Positions 9,841 through 19,690 of a DNA stretch of 64,000 nt are shown one piece after another. This stretch comes from Dendrocalamus latiflorus (Eukaryota > Streptophyta > Magnoliopsida > Poales > Poaceae). Every line of letters begins with the position of its first letter. The stretch's first letter is position 1. The stretch lies in contig CM029672.1 in NCBI GenBank assembly GCA_017311315.1, positions 7,420,463-7,484,462 on the forward strand, given 5' to 3'. The notes beneath the pieces were generated by a model that saw only the letters and a program-made list of their open reading frames with translations, made no database searches and was not told the DNA's origin. The translations under genes and the position numbers were made by a program.

Positions 9841-11760
9841 ATGCCGGATTCCGAGTCCAGCGAGGAGGCCAACTCCATTACGGCAATGCTCAAGGCGCTC
9901 CAGGATCAGATGGCCGGCCTCGCGCAGCAGAACACCGAGCTGAAGTCTCAGCTGGCGGATTTGACGCGGCATAGCATCTCCACCGACGCCAAGTTTGCAG
10001 CACTAGAATCTGGGGGCGTGATGCCCGTCTCGGCGCCAGGAATCTTGCCAGCGCCACCGGGAGCCATTCCGTCCGCTTCATCTGCTCCGCCGGGAGATCC
10101 ATTCGCCAACAACTACGGACCGCCAGCTGCGTCAGCCCCAAACCAGGAAGCCTCCGCCATCCACCACATCAGTCACCAACCACCCACCATGCCGCATTTT
10201 TTTCCGCCGCAGCCCTCTTTTCCGCAGCATACCGCCATGCCTTCCCGCTACCTTACCGTCCCAAATTCCTACCCTAGCGCACCACGCTATCACCGATTGG
10301 AGTTCCCTACTTATGATGGCACCAACGATCCTCTTCAGTGGTTAAATCGGTGTGACCAATTCTTCCGCGGCCAGCGTACGGAGGAGGGCGCAAGGTCTGG
10401 CTCGCCTCGTACCATCTCACAGGCATCGCGCAGCAATGGTACTTTCAGTTGGAGCGCGACGACGGACAACCGACATGGGACCAGTTCAAAGATCTTTGCC
10501 ACATGCGGTTTGGACCACCAATTCGCAGCAATTCTTTGGGAGAACTAACTCGTCTCCGGCAGACAGGATCAGTCAGCGACTACCAAAATAACTTCCGAGC
10601 TTTGCTTTGTCGGGCTGACCGACTACTACCTCTGCAGCAGGTGCAAATCTTCACCGCCGGTCTCGTCGAGCCTATCCGGACTGATGTGGAACTACAACAG
10701 CCACTAAATCTTCAGGTGGCAATGAGCCTCGCTCGTGCGTACGAACGACGTGCACACATCACAACCAGTACCACGGCCACATCATCAGCACCACGACCCT
10801 GGCGACCACTGCAGCGACCCTCTTCAACACCGGTTCCAGTTACGGGACATTCCCCGGAAACTACACCACCAGCTCAATCCTTCGGGGGTCGCTCTGCTAA
10901 ACCATTCCGCCGGCTTACGCCCACGGAACTGGCCGACCGCCGCTCCAAGGGACTATGCTACAACTGGGACGACAAATTCCTTCCGGGGCATCGTTGCAAG
11001 CAACCGTTCCTTACATACATTGATATGAATGAAGACGGCGACGTCGACGTGGACCAACTAGGATTGCATACCATGGAAACCGAAGACTCCCCACCGGAGA
11101 TATCCCTCCATGCAGTCACCGGTGCATCCAATGGGGGTACTATGCAACTTGCGGTCACCATTGGGACACACTCCTTCGTCGCCCTCGTCGACTCTGGGTC
11201 AACACACAACTTTTTGAGTGAGCGGGCTGTCAAATTGGCTACACTGCAGTTACTTCCCCGGCAGGGTCTTAACGTCAAAATAGCAAATGGTGAGCACCTT
11301 GCCTGTACAGGATTTTGCAGTACTCTACAGATCCTTGTCAACCAGACTCCATTCACCATCCAAGCCTATGGCATTCCCTTGGGTGGTTTTGATATCGTCC
11401 TAGGAGTGCACTGGTTGAAGACACTGGGCCCCATCCTTTGGGATTTCGATGACCTCACTATGATGTTTTGGCTGGCGGGTCGCCGAGTGCAATGGCAGGG
11501 ACTCTCCACTGCTCCCACCATACATACTATCGTCCAGACCGACCAAGAATCATTGCAGCCCCTACTAGAAGAGTTCACCGACCTCTTTGCCGAGCCACAA
11601 GGGCTTCCGCCAGCCAGACCTCAAGACCATCGGATCACTCTTCGTCCAGGAATAGCCCCAGTTTCCGTGCGACCTTACAGATACCCACATCACCAGAAAG
11701 ACGAATTGGAGAGACAATGCAAGGACATGCTCAGCCGAGGGTTGATTCGGCATAGCCTTT
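9841..11760 (+). pseudogene. Ty3-gypsy Gag-protease polyprotein, frameshifted and truncated
   Basis: ATG at 9841 (MPDSESSEEANSI) opens a Gag with a coiled-coil-like N-terminus (ALQDQMAGLAQQNTELKSQL), a proline-rich stretch, and the retrotransposon-gag domain (LEFPTYDGTNDPLQWLNRC). One frameshift near 10380-10400 moves the frame. It then runs KVWLASYHLTGIAQQW, MRFGPPIRSN and a zinc-knuckle-like CYNWDDKFLPGHRCK in which the second Cys is Trp. The aspartic protease is clear (ALVDSGSTHNFLSE, Asp at 11190-11192) with ILGVHWLKTLG nearby; the sequence reads VLGVHWLKTLG. The frame ends just inside the RT entry segment (LSRGLIRHS). The family makes capsid and processes its polyprotein; this copy cannot transpose by itself. 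Confidence 0.88.
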
Positions 11761-14267
11761 GATGACTGCTTTTGTGTTGATATTAAGATGGAATTTGTCA
11801 GTTCTTCTGTTCTCTTTTTTGTAGGAATTGACAAATTCTGATCAGCTTCAGATTGTTAAATACTAACTAGTGAATTGACCCTTGTGATTACAGCCATTTG
11901 TTGGGTTGTGCTAAGAATTTTGTACTCATTTATGCAAATTAGGTAACAGGGTTGTGTCTGGTTATTGAGTTGTGAGCTGAGTGTTGCAACCTAATCTGAC
12001 TTACTAGTTTTCAAGTTGATAGAAGGAGGCAAGGCAAGATATTTTAGAATGCACTTCCCTACTTCAGTTAAGTTTGATCATGTGTGTTATGTTGCAAATC
12101 AACTGATGAGATTTGGTAAATCCACTGAACTCCACCAAAGCTAACTCTAGAGGATATTCACTCATGTTTCAATATATCATCTTAGTTGACAAAAAAATGC
12201 TTTTAGTTAGTATATGTATGTATTTGCTCATTGATTTCTAGTTGTTATCTTTGCAGGTACTTTGCACAATTGCTTGTCAAGACGCAAATGCATGGCCCTT
12301 TTATTCTAGATCTTCCATGCACATCTCGCTTGTTGAATCAAGGTAATGCATTACAGATTCATTCACTAACTCTAGGCCTTTTTGTCTTCCTGCAAAAGGT
12401 AGAGTTTTTTTTTCTTGAGTGGAAATTTACTAGACGTGCTCTTATCTTATAAGCGACCAAACATGGTTGATTTAAAAAAGATGCAAACATGATTTTTTTT
12501 TTGCTTTTGTTCTGATATTTCTTTGTACGAACATAGACCAGACAAATATTGTACATTCTACCTAGTTTCTATAGTCATGGCTATAGAGAGAAAGAAAAGC
12601 TTTTTAGATATCTTGTGTTTCAGTATGTGCTTCAGTGTACTCTGACTATAAATCAGTTGTAGGTTAGCTAGTAATGCTCCTCATTACTCTAGCGAAGACA
12701 AGGGTTAAAATTTCAACTATTCTACATTGTGGATTGCAATCCGCGTGCACACTATCCATACCCTCTTCTTCACGTCTCGCGTGGAAGTTGGGTGTAATGG
12801 CGGACCATAGTAATCTCTTATCTCTGGGTGAGGGAGTTATTCAAAAATATGATTTTTTTGTCTATCACGTTTTGGGGGTGATCTAGGTGAGGAGTTGGTG
12901 TTTTAGTGAAGATTTGTGCAAGCTCCAATCATTTTGTGTTTTGGATTGGTCTAGGTGATTTTCATTAACATCATCTTCTCTCATCATAACAAGCATTTCA
13001 TTTCACTTTGGTGCACATTTGGTCTAGTTTGATGGAAAATAACAAGAAAATGTAATAGAATAAAGTTAATTTGATAACACAAGTGAACAAAAAGTTAAGT
13101 AGAAACGAGTTTATGGCACTGGTGCACATGTGCTCTAGATTTATGGAAAATAATAAGAAAATATAGTAGGGTAGAAGTTCATGCAACGACACAACTGAAT
13201 GGTTATGGCACTGAAACACTCGTCATTTGGAATTATGCCACATCATTAATTCTTCTATCTCCTTCTTGACTTCATTTGCTTCATTTAGCTTGGAATACAT
13301 CAATTCCGAGGCTTTTTTTCTTCTGAAGATGCATATACTCTCCTGTGGAATAATGGTAAAATATCAATTCAAATCTAAACCATTAACAAAGAAGAATTAG
13401 AGAGAGGATGGTGGGATGTAATTACCATTGTGACAATATTTACCAACCTTATTCCGTCCTAGTATTCCATGAACTTTGGGACAAATAAGCCACATGACGA
13501 ACTGGGATATAAAACAACAATGAAACATGGTTTCGTTACAAAATATAGAAATATAACACAACTCTAATAATGACCAATGCCTATTATTTTATTGTGGAAT
13601 ATCTATAACACGGATAGGCCATGATATGAGAAGCAAGTTACCCCATTTGGCAATAGGTGTTCCATATGATATTGCCAAATCAACATATACTTGCACACCT
13701 TTGAGCTATTTTACAATCAGAAAACCAATAATTTTTGGTGAATATATGTACATGCTACACGATAGAAAAAATTGGAAAAGTAGAAAGAAGACTTATTATA
13801 TTTGTTAGTATAGTATGTTTATCATACTTAGAAACAACCATTGAATCCAAAACTTGTATCTCTTCCTTCCTGGTATTGATAACGACTAAATACCAATGCA
13901 CTCTCATGTGATTCAATGGGAGAAATATCTATAGAATTCAAAATATGATTGATATAATTTGAAAAAAATGCTAAATGATTTAAAGAAGCATCACAAGTAG
14001 TTGAAATATGTATACCAATTTAGTTTTATTATACTAATACTTAGTTTTAATTGTTTCACTTATAATCTTGAATTGCTTCACAAGCACCTTTGATTTGTTG
14101 CACTAACAATTTTATTTCTTATGAACATTGCGGCGAATGTGTGGAATATTGAAACCAAATGCATAAAACATTAGGTCATTCCCCTTTAGAACTTAATGCG
14201 TGAAATATTGTGGATAAAATGTTAAACACTGAAACCAAACGTGTGGAACATTAGCCTATTCCTCCTT
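11761..14267. other. AT-rich spacer between gypsy element and THI1 copy 2
   Basis: No gene I can defend. 12257-12342 looks like a spliced exon (gcag before, gtaatg after) reading YFAQLLVKTQMHGPFILDL in one frame, but I do not recognise it. Around 13009-13219 two related stretches of about 110 bases lie in tandem (TGGTGCACAT, GGAAAATAA-AAGAAAAT). The rest shows only short open frames. Confidence 0.5.
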
Positions 14268-14430
14268 TGATTAGATGGAACTTGATGGTGCTAAGGTCAT
14301 AGTGAGGAGTGGAGGAGATAAGAGTTGGTGATGGAAATAGTGCCAGGGGTGGCGACGTGGAGGCCAGCGCTAACGAAGGAGGTTTAAAGGAAGGTGGAGG
14401 CAGTGGCGACGACAACCATGATTCAACCTA
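14268..14430 (-). pseudogene. THI1 remnant, tandem copy 2 (N-terminal part only)
   Basis: Read next to copies 1 and 3, this stretch matches the first ~50 codons of THI1: on the plus strand GAACTTGATGGTG, GAGGAGTGGAGGAGAT, GCCAGCGCTAACGAAGGAGG and GGAGGCAGTGGCGACGACAACCAT. The frame is broken, and the rest of the gene body is gone, replaced by unrelated AT-rich DNA on the low-coordinate side. A minus-strand TATA box (CTATAAATAG, 14524-14532) survives upstream, as in copy 1. Confidence 0.75.
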
Positions 14431-15890
14431 ATAGATATAGAAGTTTCTTAGTTTTTAGAGATGGTTTGAAATTGCAGTGTGAAAGAATATAATAATAGTA
14501 GCAAACTACAAGAGAAAGGCCCCCTATTTATAGGCCGAACATATTACTTTATAACAAATTAGTCATCACTTATAGTGTAAGAAAAATATTGCTTGTTTTC
14601 TAAGGAAAAAACAGGCATAAGTGATGACCTTATTTGCGTGATGACGTCTGCCATGACATCACGACTTAATGGTTAAGTAATATGATTGTATGTATCCACA
14701 TTTGTGTTATCTCACTGTGGCATCCTCATTATAATTCTCTCGTATTCATGGCAAACTTTAGATTTTTTTAAAGATTTCCTCGTGGCTCACACGAACATAT
14801 CATAAAAGTAATTTTCCTAAAATACCATGTAATCCGACTCAAGGATTACAAAACCACATATTAAAAATGTATTGTCATCTGGGCATAAAAAACACACACG
14901 GGGGATTTCCGAACATTTCTTTGTAATCTCCAATTCTTACTGTTACCGATTAGTACGCATGCGGCTTTTGTCCAGGGGTTTGATGATTCGATTCGTTTTC
15001 ATCAACGCAGTTTGTTGTCACTGGTCAGAAATCATAAACGAAGGCCGGAATGCGTGAGGTTCCCTGAGACGCTTTAGGCCCTGTTGTTTTAGCTTCTAAA
15101 AATTGATTTTCGGTTTTTCTATAGTAACTAATTTTTAAACGTATTATCTTTTAAAAATAGGGTATACTAGTTAATTATAGTATATACTGTACCGACTTCA
15201 TTTATATGAATCTCTCACATAAACAACCTAAAAATCATAAACTACAGCAAAAACCATAAACCACATGAAAAAAGAACAGACCTTTAAACCCTCATTTGCT
15301 CTCATCCGAAGCGTCGAATTCTCGGGCCCTTTCCACGGGCTGGGCGGATAGTTCGGACACATTTACTGGATGGGCCAACGCTGGGCTGGTTCACTCGGCC
15401 CATCTGGCCTCGCATCAGTCACTGCCAGGGAGTCCAAACTCTCTGATAAAAAAGAGGAGCCTAATCTCCTCCTTTTTTTAGAACTACAGTATGCAGCTAA
15501 CAAAAATATGGTATACGACGGAATTATTGGTGTGCGCGCCAGCAACACGAGAGGATTTGGAATCCACGGAGGAGATATGCTTTTGGCACTACCACTCGAT
15601 ATCAACAGAAGAGTCCAGTATCACACTGGTCCAAACTCCAAGGTTGCTGTGGCTAACGCTGTTGCCCACCTGAAAGTTGCTTCCAAAACTTTGACCTGGA
15701 TTGTTGATCTTGCTAGTGCTTGCCATCCTCACCAAGTGCACCAGCACCACCATGTTATTATGTATCTTCAGAGCAGCGTATGAAGTACTTGACATAGTTT
15801 CTATCCATACCAAAACTGAAGCATCACAAGCCAAAAACATATGGGGTAGTGGTAATCGAGTGAATAAACATACACCAACATGGCACTAAA
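14431..15890. repeat. THI1 upstream block, second copy
   Basis: Collinear with 6830-8950 upstream of copy 1: the TATA-containing module, the ATTCTCTCGTAT segment, the GGGGATTTCCGAACAT segment, the CGGGCCCTTTCCACGGGCTGG segment and the GGTTGCTGTGG segment occur in the same order. It differs by separate MITE insertions in each copy. This shows that a unit of THI1 plus about 2 kb was duplicated in tandem. No conserved open frame. Confidence 0.75.
15077..15283. mobile_element. Tourist-like MITE, 207 bp
   Basis: Starts GGCCCTGTTGTTTTAG; the end reverse-complements to AGGTCTGTTCTTTT. TTA flanks both sides (15074-15076, 15284-15286), and the equivalent site in the first array unit (around 8370) lacks it. 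The same family sits inverted at about 8105-8300. Confidence 0.65.
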
Positions 15891-16102
15891 ACATCTTATC
15901 CCATCCTCTTTTATTCATTGAGCATGCATGCGCACACGGTGGCAGCGCTATGAACAAGACGCTAACATCAAAAACTAAATAACACAAGTGAATCGAAGCT
16001 CCCCTTCCTCGTCCCGACGCTGCCTCTGTTTCACCACCCCGCCTTATTGCTTGGTTCTCCCAGACACCAACGTACGCCTTGGTTCCAGTGGATTCCCCCT
16101 GC
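15891..16102. other. 3' flank of THI1
   Basis: Sequence downstream of the minus-strand THI1 stop, presumably the 3' UTR and terminator. I see no strong poly(A) signal that I would commit to. Confidence 0.4.
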
Positions 16103-17255
16103 TCAGGCGTCCACGATCTCGCCGTCGTCCGTCGACGCCAGGATCAGCTCCGGGTGCATGGACGCCGGGGCCGCCTTCTTGATGGAGCCGTCGATGCCGT
16201 TCGGCCGGCCGAGCGCCTTCAGCGCCAGGTGCGCGGCCTTCTGGCCGGAGATCATCATCGCGCCGAACGTTGGGCCCTGCAACCACCACGTACAAACGAA
16301 TTCTTAAGTCCATGAACCGAGAGGGGTTCCAAGAACTCCTGTAGAAATGCAAAATTTGATCCGTGCTTACCATTCTCGGGGCGCCGTCGATCTCGGCGAC
16401 CTCCATGCCGGTGACGATCATTCCGGGGACGACCTCGCGGGTCAGGCGGACGATCTCGTCCTCGGCCGTGTTCATATCAAGCGCGCGCATCCCGGGCACC
16501 GCGTCGATCATCCCGATGTCCTGGAGCCGTTTGACTCCGGTGGCTCCAAACGGCCCGTCGTGGCCGCAGGAGCTTACAACCACCTTCGCCTCCATGATGT
16601 TCGGGTCCATGCACGACTGTGTGTTGTGGTTCATGGACACGAGAGCCCAGTTTGTGACCACGCCGCCGACGCGGCCCTCCTTTACAATGAGGTCTTCCAC
16701 GGCGACGGCGTTGAACAGTTTCACGTTTGGCCGCGCGAGGAGGCGGCTCATCACGGTGGAGGTGAAGAGCGCGGCGTGCTTAATCACGGCATAGTCCTCC
16801 TCCTCGTCGTACGCGACGCCGAGCTCGTCGAGGAACAGGTGCGCCGGCTTGCGGACGACCATGGCGGAAAAGAGCTGGCCGCCGAGCCAGGCGCCGCCGC
16901 CGGGGGAGACCGACTGCTCGATGATGGCGATGCTGATGGAGGGGTCCTTGGACAGCTCGTACGCGCAGGACAGCCCCGCCGAGCCGGCGCCGACGATGAC
17001 GACATCGGTGTCGGCGTAGGTGATCATGTCCGTCATGTAGCGACGGGTCATCTCGCGCGAGACGGTGGACTCCTTGATGGGGCTGAACTTGATGGTGTTG
17101 AGGTCGTAGGGAGGAGTGGAGGAGGAGATGGAGTTGCAGATGGTGCCGGTGCGCGGGGCGGCGACGGAGGAGGGGGAGCACGCGGCCGCGGGGAGGCGCG
17201 CGCCTGCGAAGGAGGTCTTGAGGAGGCTGGAGGCGGTGGTGGCCATGGCTGCCAT
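16103..17255 (-). CDS. THI1: Thiamine thiazole synthase, chloroplastic (THI1/THI4), intact
   Basis: Spliced CDS: exon 1 17255-16371 (295 codons, phase 0), intron 16370-16277 (GT...AG), exon 2 16276-16103 ending TGA; 352 residues, the usual plant THI1 length. It makes the thiazole half of thiamine from NAD, glycine and a sulfur atom taken from its own cysteine. Visible features: a Ser/Ala-rich chloroplast transit peptide (about 1-45), REMTRRYMTDMITYADTDVV, the dinucleotide-binding VGAGSAGLSC (88-97), EQSVSPGGGAWLGGQL (113-128), TQSCMDPN with the sulfur-donor Cys at 215 (equivalent to Arabidopsis Cys216), SSCGHDGPFG (228-237), and GPTFGAMMISGQKAAHLALK at the start of exon 2. A second ATG three codons in is an alternative start. 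It is the only complete copy of a three-member tandem array; the other two are decayed. Confidence 0.96.
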
Positions 17256-17400
17256 GTGGAGGGGGCTCTGGGCGTGGCTCAGGATGAGAGCTAGGAGCTT
17301 CTTTGGTGCAGGAGACGGTGTGAGAGGATAAGGCGTCGTGGCAGCCTGGCAGGCTATAAAAAGAGGAGGGAGTGCAAATATCTGGAGATTGTGTCTACGT
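17256..17400 (-). promoter_or_regulatory. THI1 proximal promoter and 5' UTR
   Basis: On the minus strand, CTCTTTTTATAGCC (about 17352-17365) is a TATA-like element roughly 100 bases before the ATG. It is followed by a pyrimidine-rich leader. It differs from the CTATAAATAG boxes of copies 1 and 2. Placement is by inspection only. Confidence 0.45.
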
Positions 17401-19360
17401 GTCAGCAGATTGGAGGGTGTGGCTTTGGATTGATTGGGGAAGATATTTTTGGTAGGGTTTATGGAGGTTTTTGCCCTATTCCAAATACTTTTTTGTCAAT
17501 TTGGTTTTCAGAAGTTAGCTTTTGAACCAGGTAATTTTTAAGGTGATTATTATAAATTATTTATAAAAGTCACTGTAAGAACTATTTTGAATGGAGTGGC
17601 TTCTTAATACGAATGTATCTTACTCCCTCAATGTCTCACAATTAGGCGAAACATAAAAATCATAGCCAAAAACCGTAGCACTTTTGAACAAAGCCTTTGT
17701 TCTCTGGATGAATTGTCTTGAGAAAAAGAGGTGAGATGGGGACTTGTTACTGTACTTAATACATAGGTCTTGTTATTTTAACCTATTTCAGCTTATGATT
17801 TATGACATAAGACTTCACTCGAACAAACAAACAGAACGAATTCTCTGCTATTGTTTCAAAATAACTTATCGAGATAGTCGTTTAGAAATGCTTTATCAAT
17901 TTTTGATTCGTTCATATAAACACTCATACTAAGGCCAAAAACGATAAACTGTATTCCAAAAGAACAGACCTATAGTACTACTAGCATACCCCATTACTCC
18001 TACACTGTTGGTGTGGTTAGCACATCTGCACATGGCAATGTCTTTTGTAGAAGATGCATCGTTCGATAAAAAATCTCTACCGTTTCTGCTGTATTAGTAC
18101 TACAAACTTTCGTCGTCAGCTTGTCGCTCATATTTGGAGTACATGGTTATTGCGATCCTTTGTACATGCTGCATTTTTACGGGAGTTAACTATCTGCTTT
18201 GCTGTTTGAATCCCAATCTAATCCATATTGGTTATAGTGAGATTGCTGTAGAGATCATGGACTCCATAATTTCGTCCCCGGTAGCGCCTCTTTGAACCAC
18301 AAGATCGCAGGTAAAAAATATCTGTAATTGTTTCAGCTTCGTCCACACATCCGACAAATTTCATATCGCCTTTTTTGACCGATATAAAAGTTTCATACTT
18401 TTGGGAGTGGATATTTGCATGTAGCCAATATCCAAAATTATGCAGCATGAATTGAGGCCGTTGAAGTGCTTGTCATGTCTCGTCAGCAAACCGCACCACT
18501 TGTGGAAATGGACCGTATGACGAGTAGTTAAGCCATTCCACATACCATAATCTCAATTATCTTAGTACCAAATAATTGCGATGGCATGCTTCTGTTGTTG
18601 TGATCGAGGCTTAGTGAAAACTGTCATCTGCAATAAACTTTGTGCCACACAGCTTTTGGCTTATTTTTCACTATTTATAAATTTCGTCTTTTTTTAAATT
18701 GCCGGTTCTTTTTCCCGTATTTGTTTGTATTATACGTGATGGGCTAATATGTTTTTCTATTTTAATTTTTTTAAAATTTAATTATGCTAAATAAGTCTCT
18801 GTCAGCTACAGTATTTTTTCAGTTAGCTAACATGCTTTTTAACTATAAGTCACTAAAAAAAGTCATATTAATCACAGCCGGCCCACCTGATTCTTGAAAG
18901 TGACCCTGGATCCAAAAGGCCTTTTCTACAGAAAAGATCACGTCTTTGTATCCATGCCCCTTTCCTTGTTTTGTTTGATCATGTGAGCCATGTATTTGCT
19001 GGCCAACATGTAGTAGCGAGATAGATCTTTTGAAACACTGCAATAACAGCTATGATTTTGACGTAAGATATTTTTTACCATGAGTCGGTTTAAAACCATT
19101 TAACACCACCACATGTTGCCATTCCACGTCCAAGATATTCCCTGGCTAGTCGTGGTGTCCCCTCGTTCATACTACTTGTACTGTTGTACATGCCTTGTTT
19201 AAACGTGTGCCTTCAACTCCAATAATGGTTATATTGTTGTAGCACTCAGAAAAAAAAGAAATAAATAAAAATAAAAATAAACCCTAGTATAGGTGTGTCC
19301 TTAAAAAGGGCACCTCTCTTCTCTTTCCGTGTGTGGTTTTTTTCCAGATTCAGGTTTCAA
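17401..19360. other. Spacer upstream of THI1
   Basis: No gene seen. About 17690-17960 looks MITE-derived (...AACTTATCGAGATAG... and GAACAGACCTATAG near its end, like other rice MITEs). Short open frames at 18218-18448 (minus) and 18843-19043 (minus) match nothing I know. Confidence 0.4.
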
Positions 19361-19690
19361 TCTAATCTCTCTCTCTCTCTCTCTCGTCCGTGCGGTCACA
19401 TGGGGCTCCAGTGGAGGCGGCCGGCGGCCGTCCGGTGAAGTGGCAGTGGCGCATGCACCGCACGCGCGCGCGCCTGCACGCATGCGCCGCCATGGCACGG
19501 CGGTGGCGGCGCGGGGAGCGGCGGCGGCCGGCACGATGCACCATAGCGCACGCGCCTGGGCACACGGTTTGCCGGCAGTGGCTGGCGGCCGGTGGTCGAG
19601 GGCAGAGGCACGGCCGAACGGCCGTTCGTGCGGCCGAATGTGTTTTCGTGCGACCGAACGGCTATTCGCTCGGCCGAACGGCTGTTTCCT
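19361..19690. repeat. CT tract and GC-rich region with GGCCGAACGGC repeats
   Basis: A (CT) run at about 19366-19385 is followed by a very GC-rich stretch. From 19600 the motif CGGCCGAACGGC occurs repeatedly in direct and inverted form (near 19610, 19632, 19654, 19672). Several overlapping frames are open only because of base composition. Confidence 0.6.

Larger units (their letters stand above)
9464..11760 (+). mobile_element. Truncated Ty3-gypsy retrotransposon
   Basis: Contains a 5' LTR, primer-binding site, Gag, protease and the first residues of the reverse transcriptase linker, then stops abruptly at about 11757. RT, RNase H, integrase and the 3' LTR are missing. The sequence beyond is unrelated AT-rich DNA. 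It is inserted between THI1 copies 1 and 2. Confidence 0.85.

Noticed and set aside
16347..17294. 315-codon plus-strand frame across THI1
   Set aside because: Antisense shadow of THI1 exon 1, open because of its GC-rich third positions.
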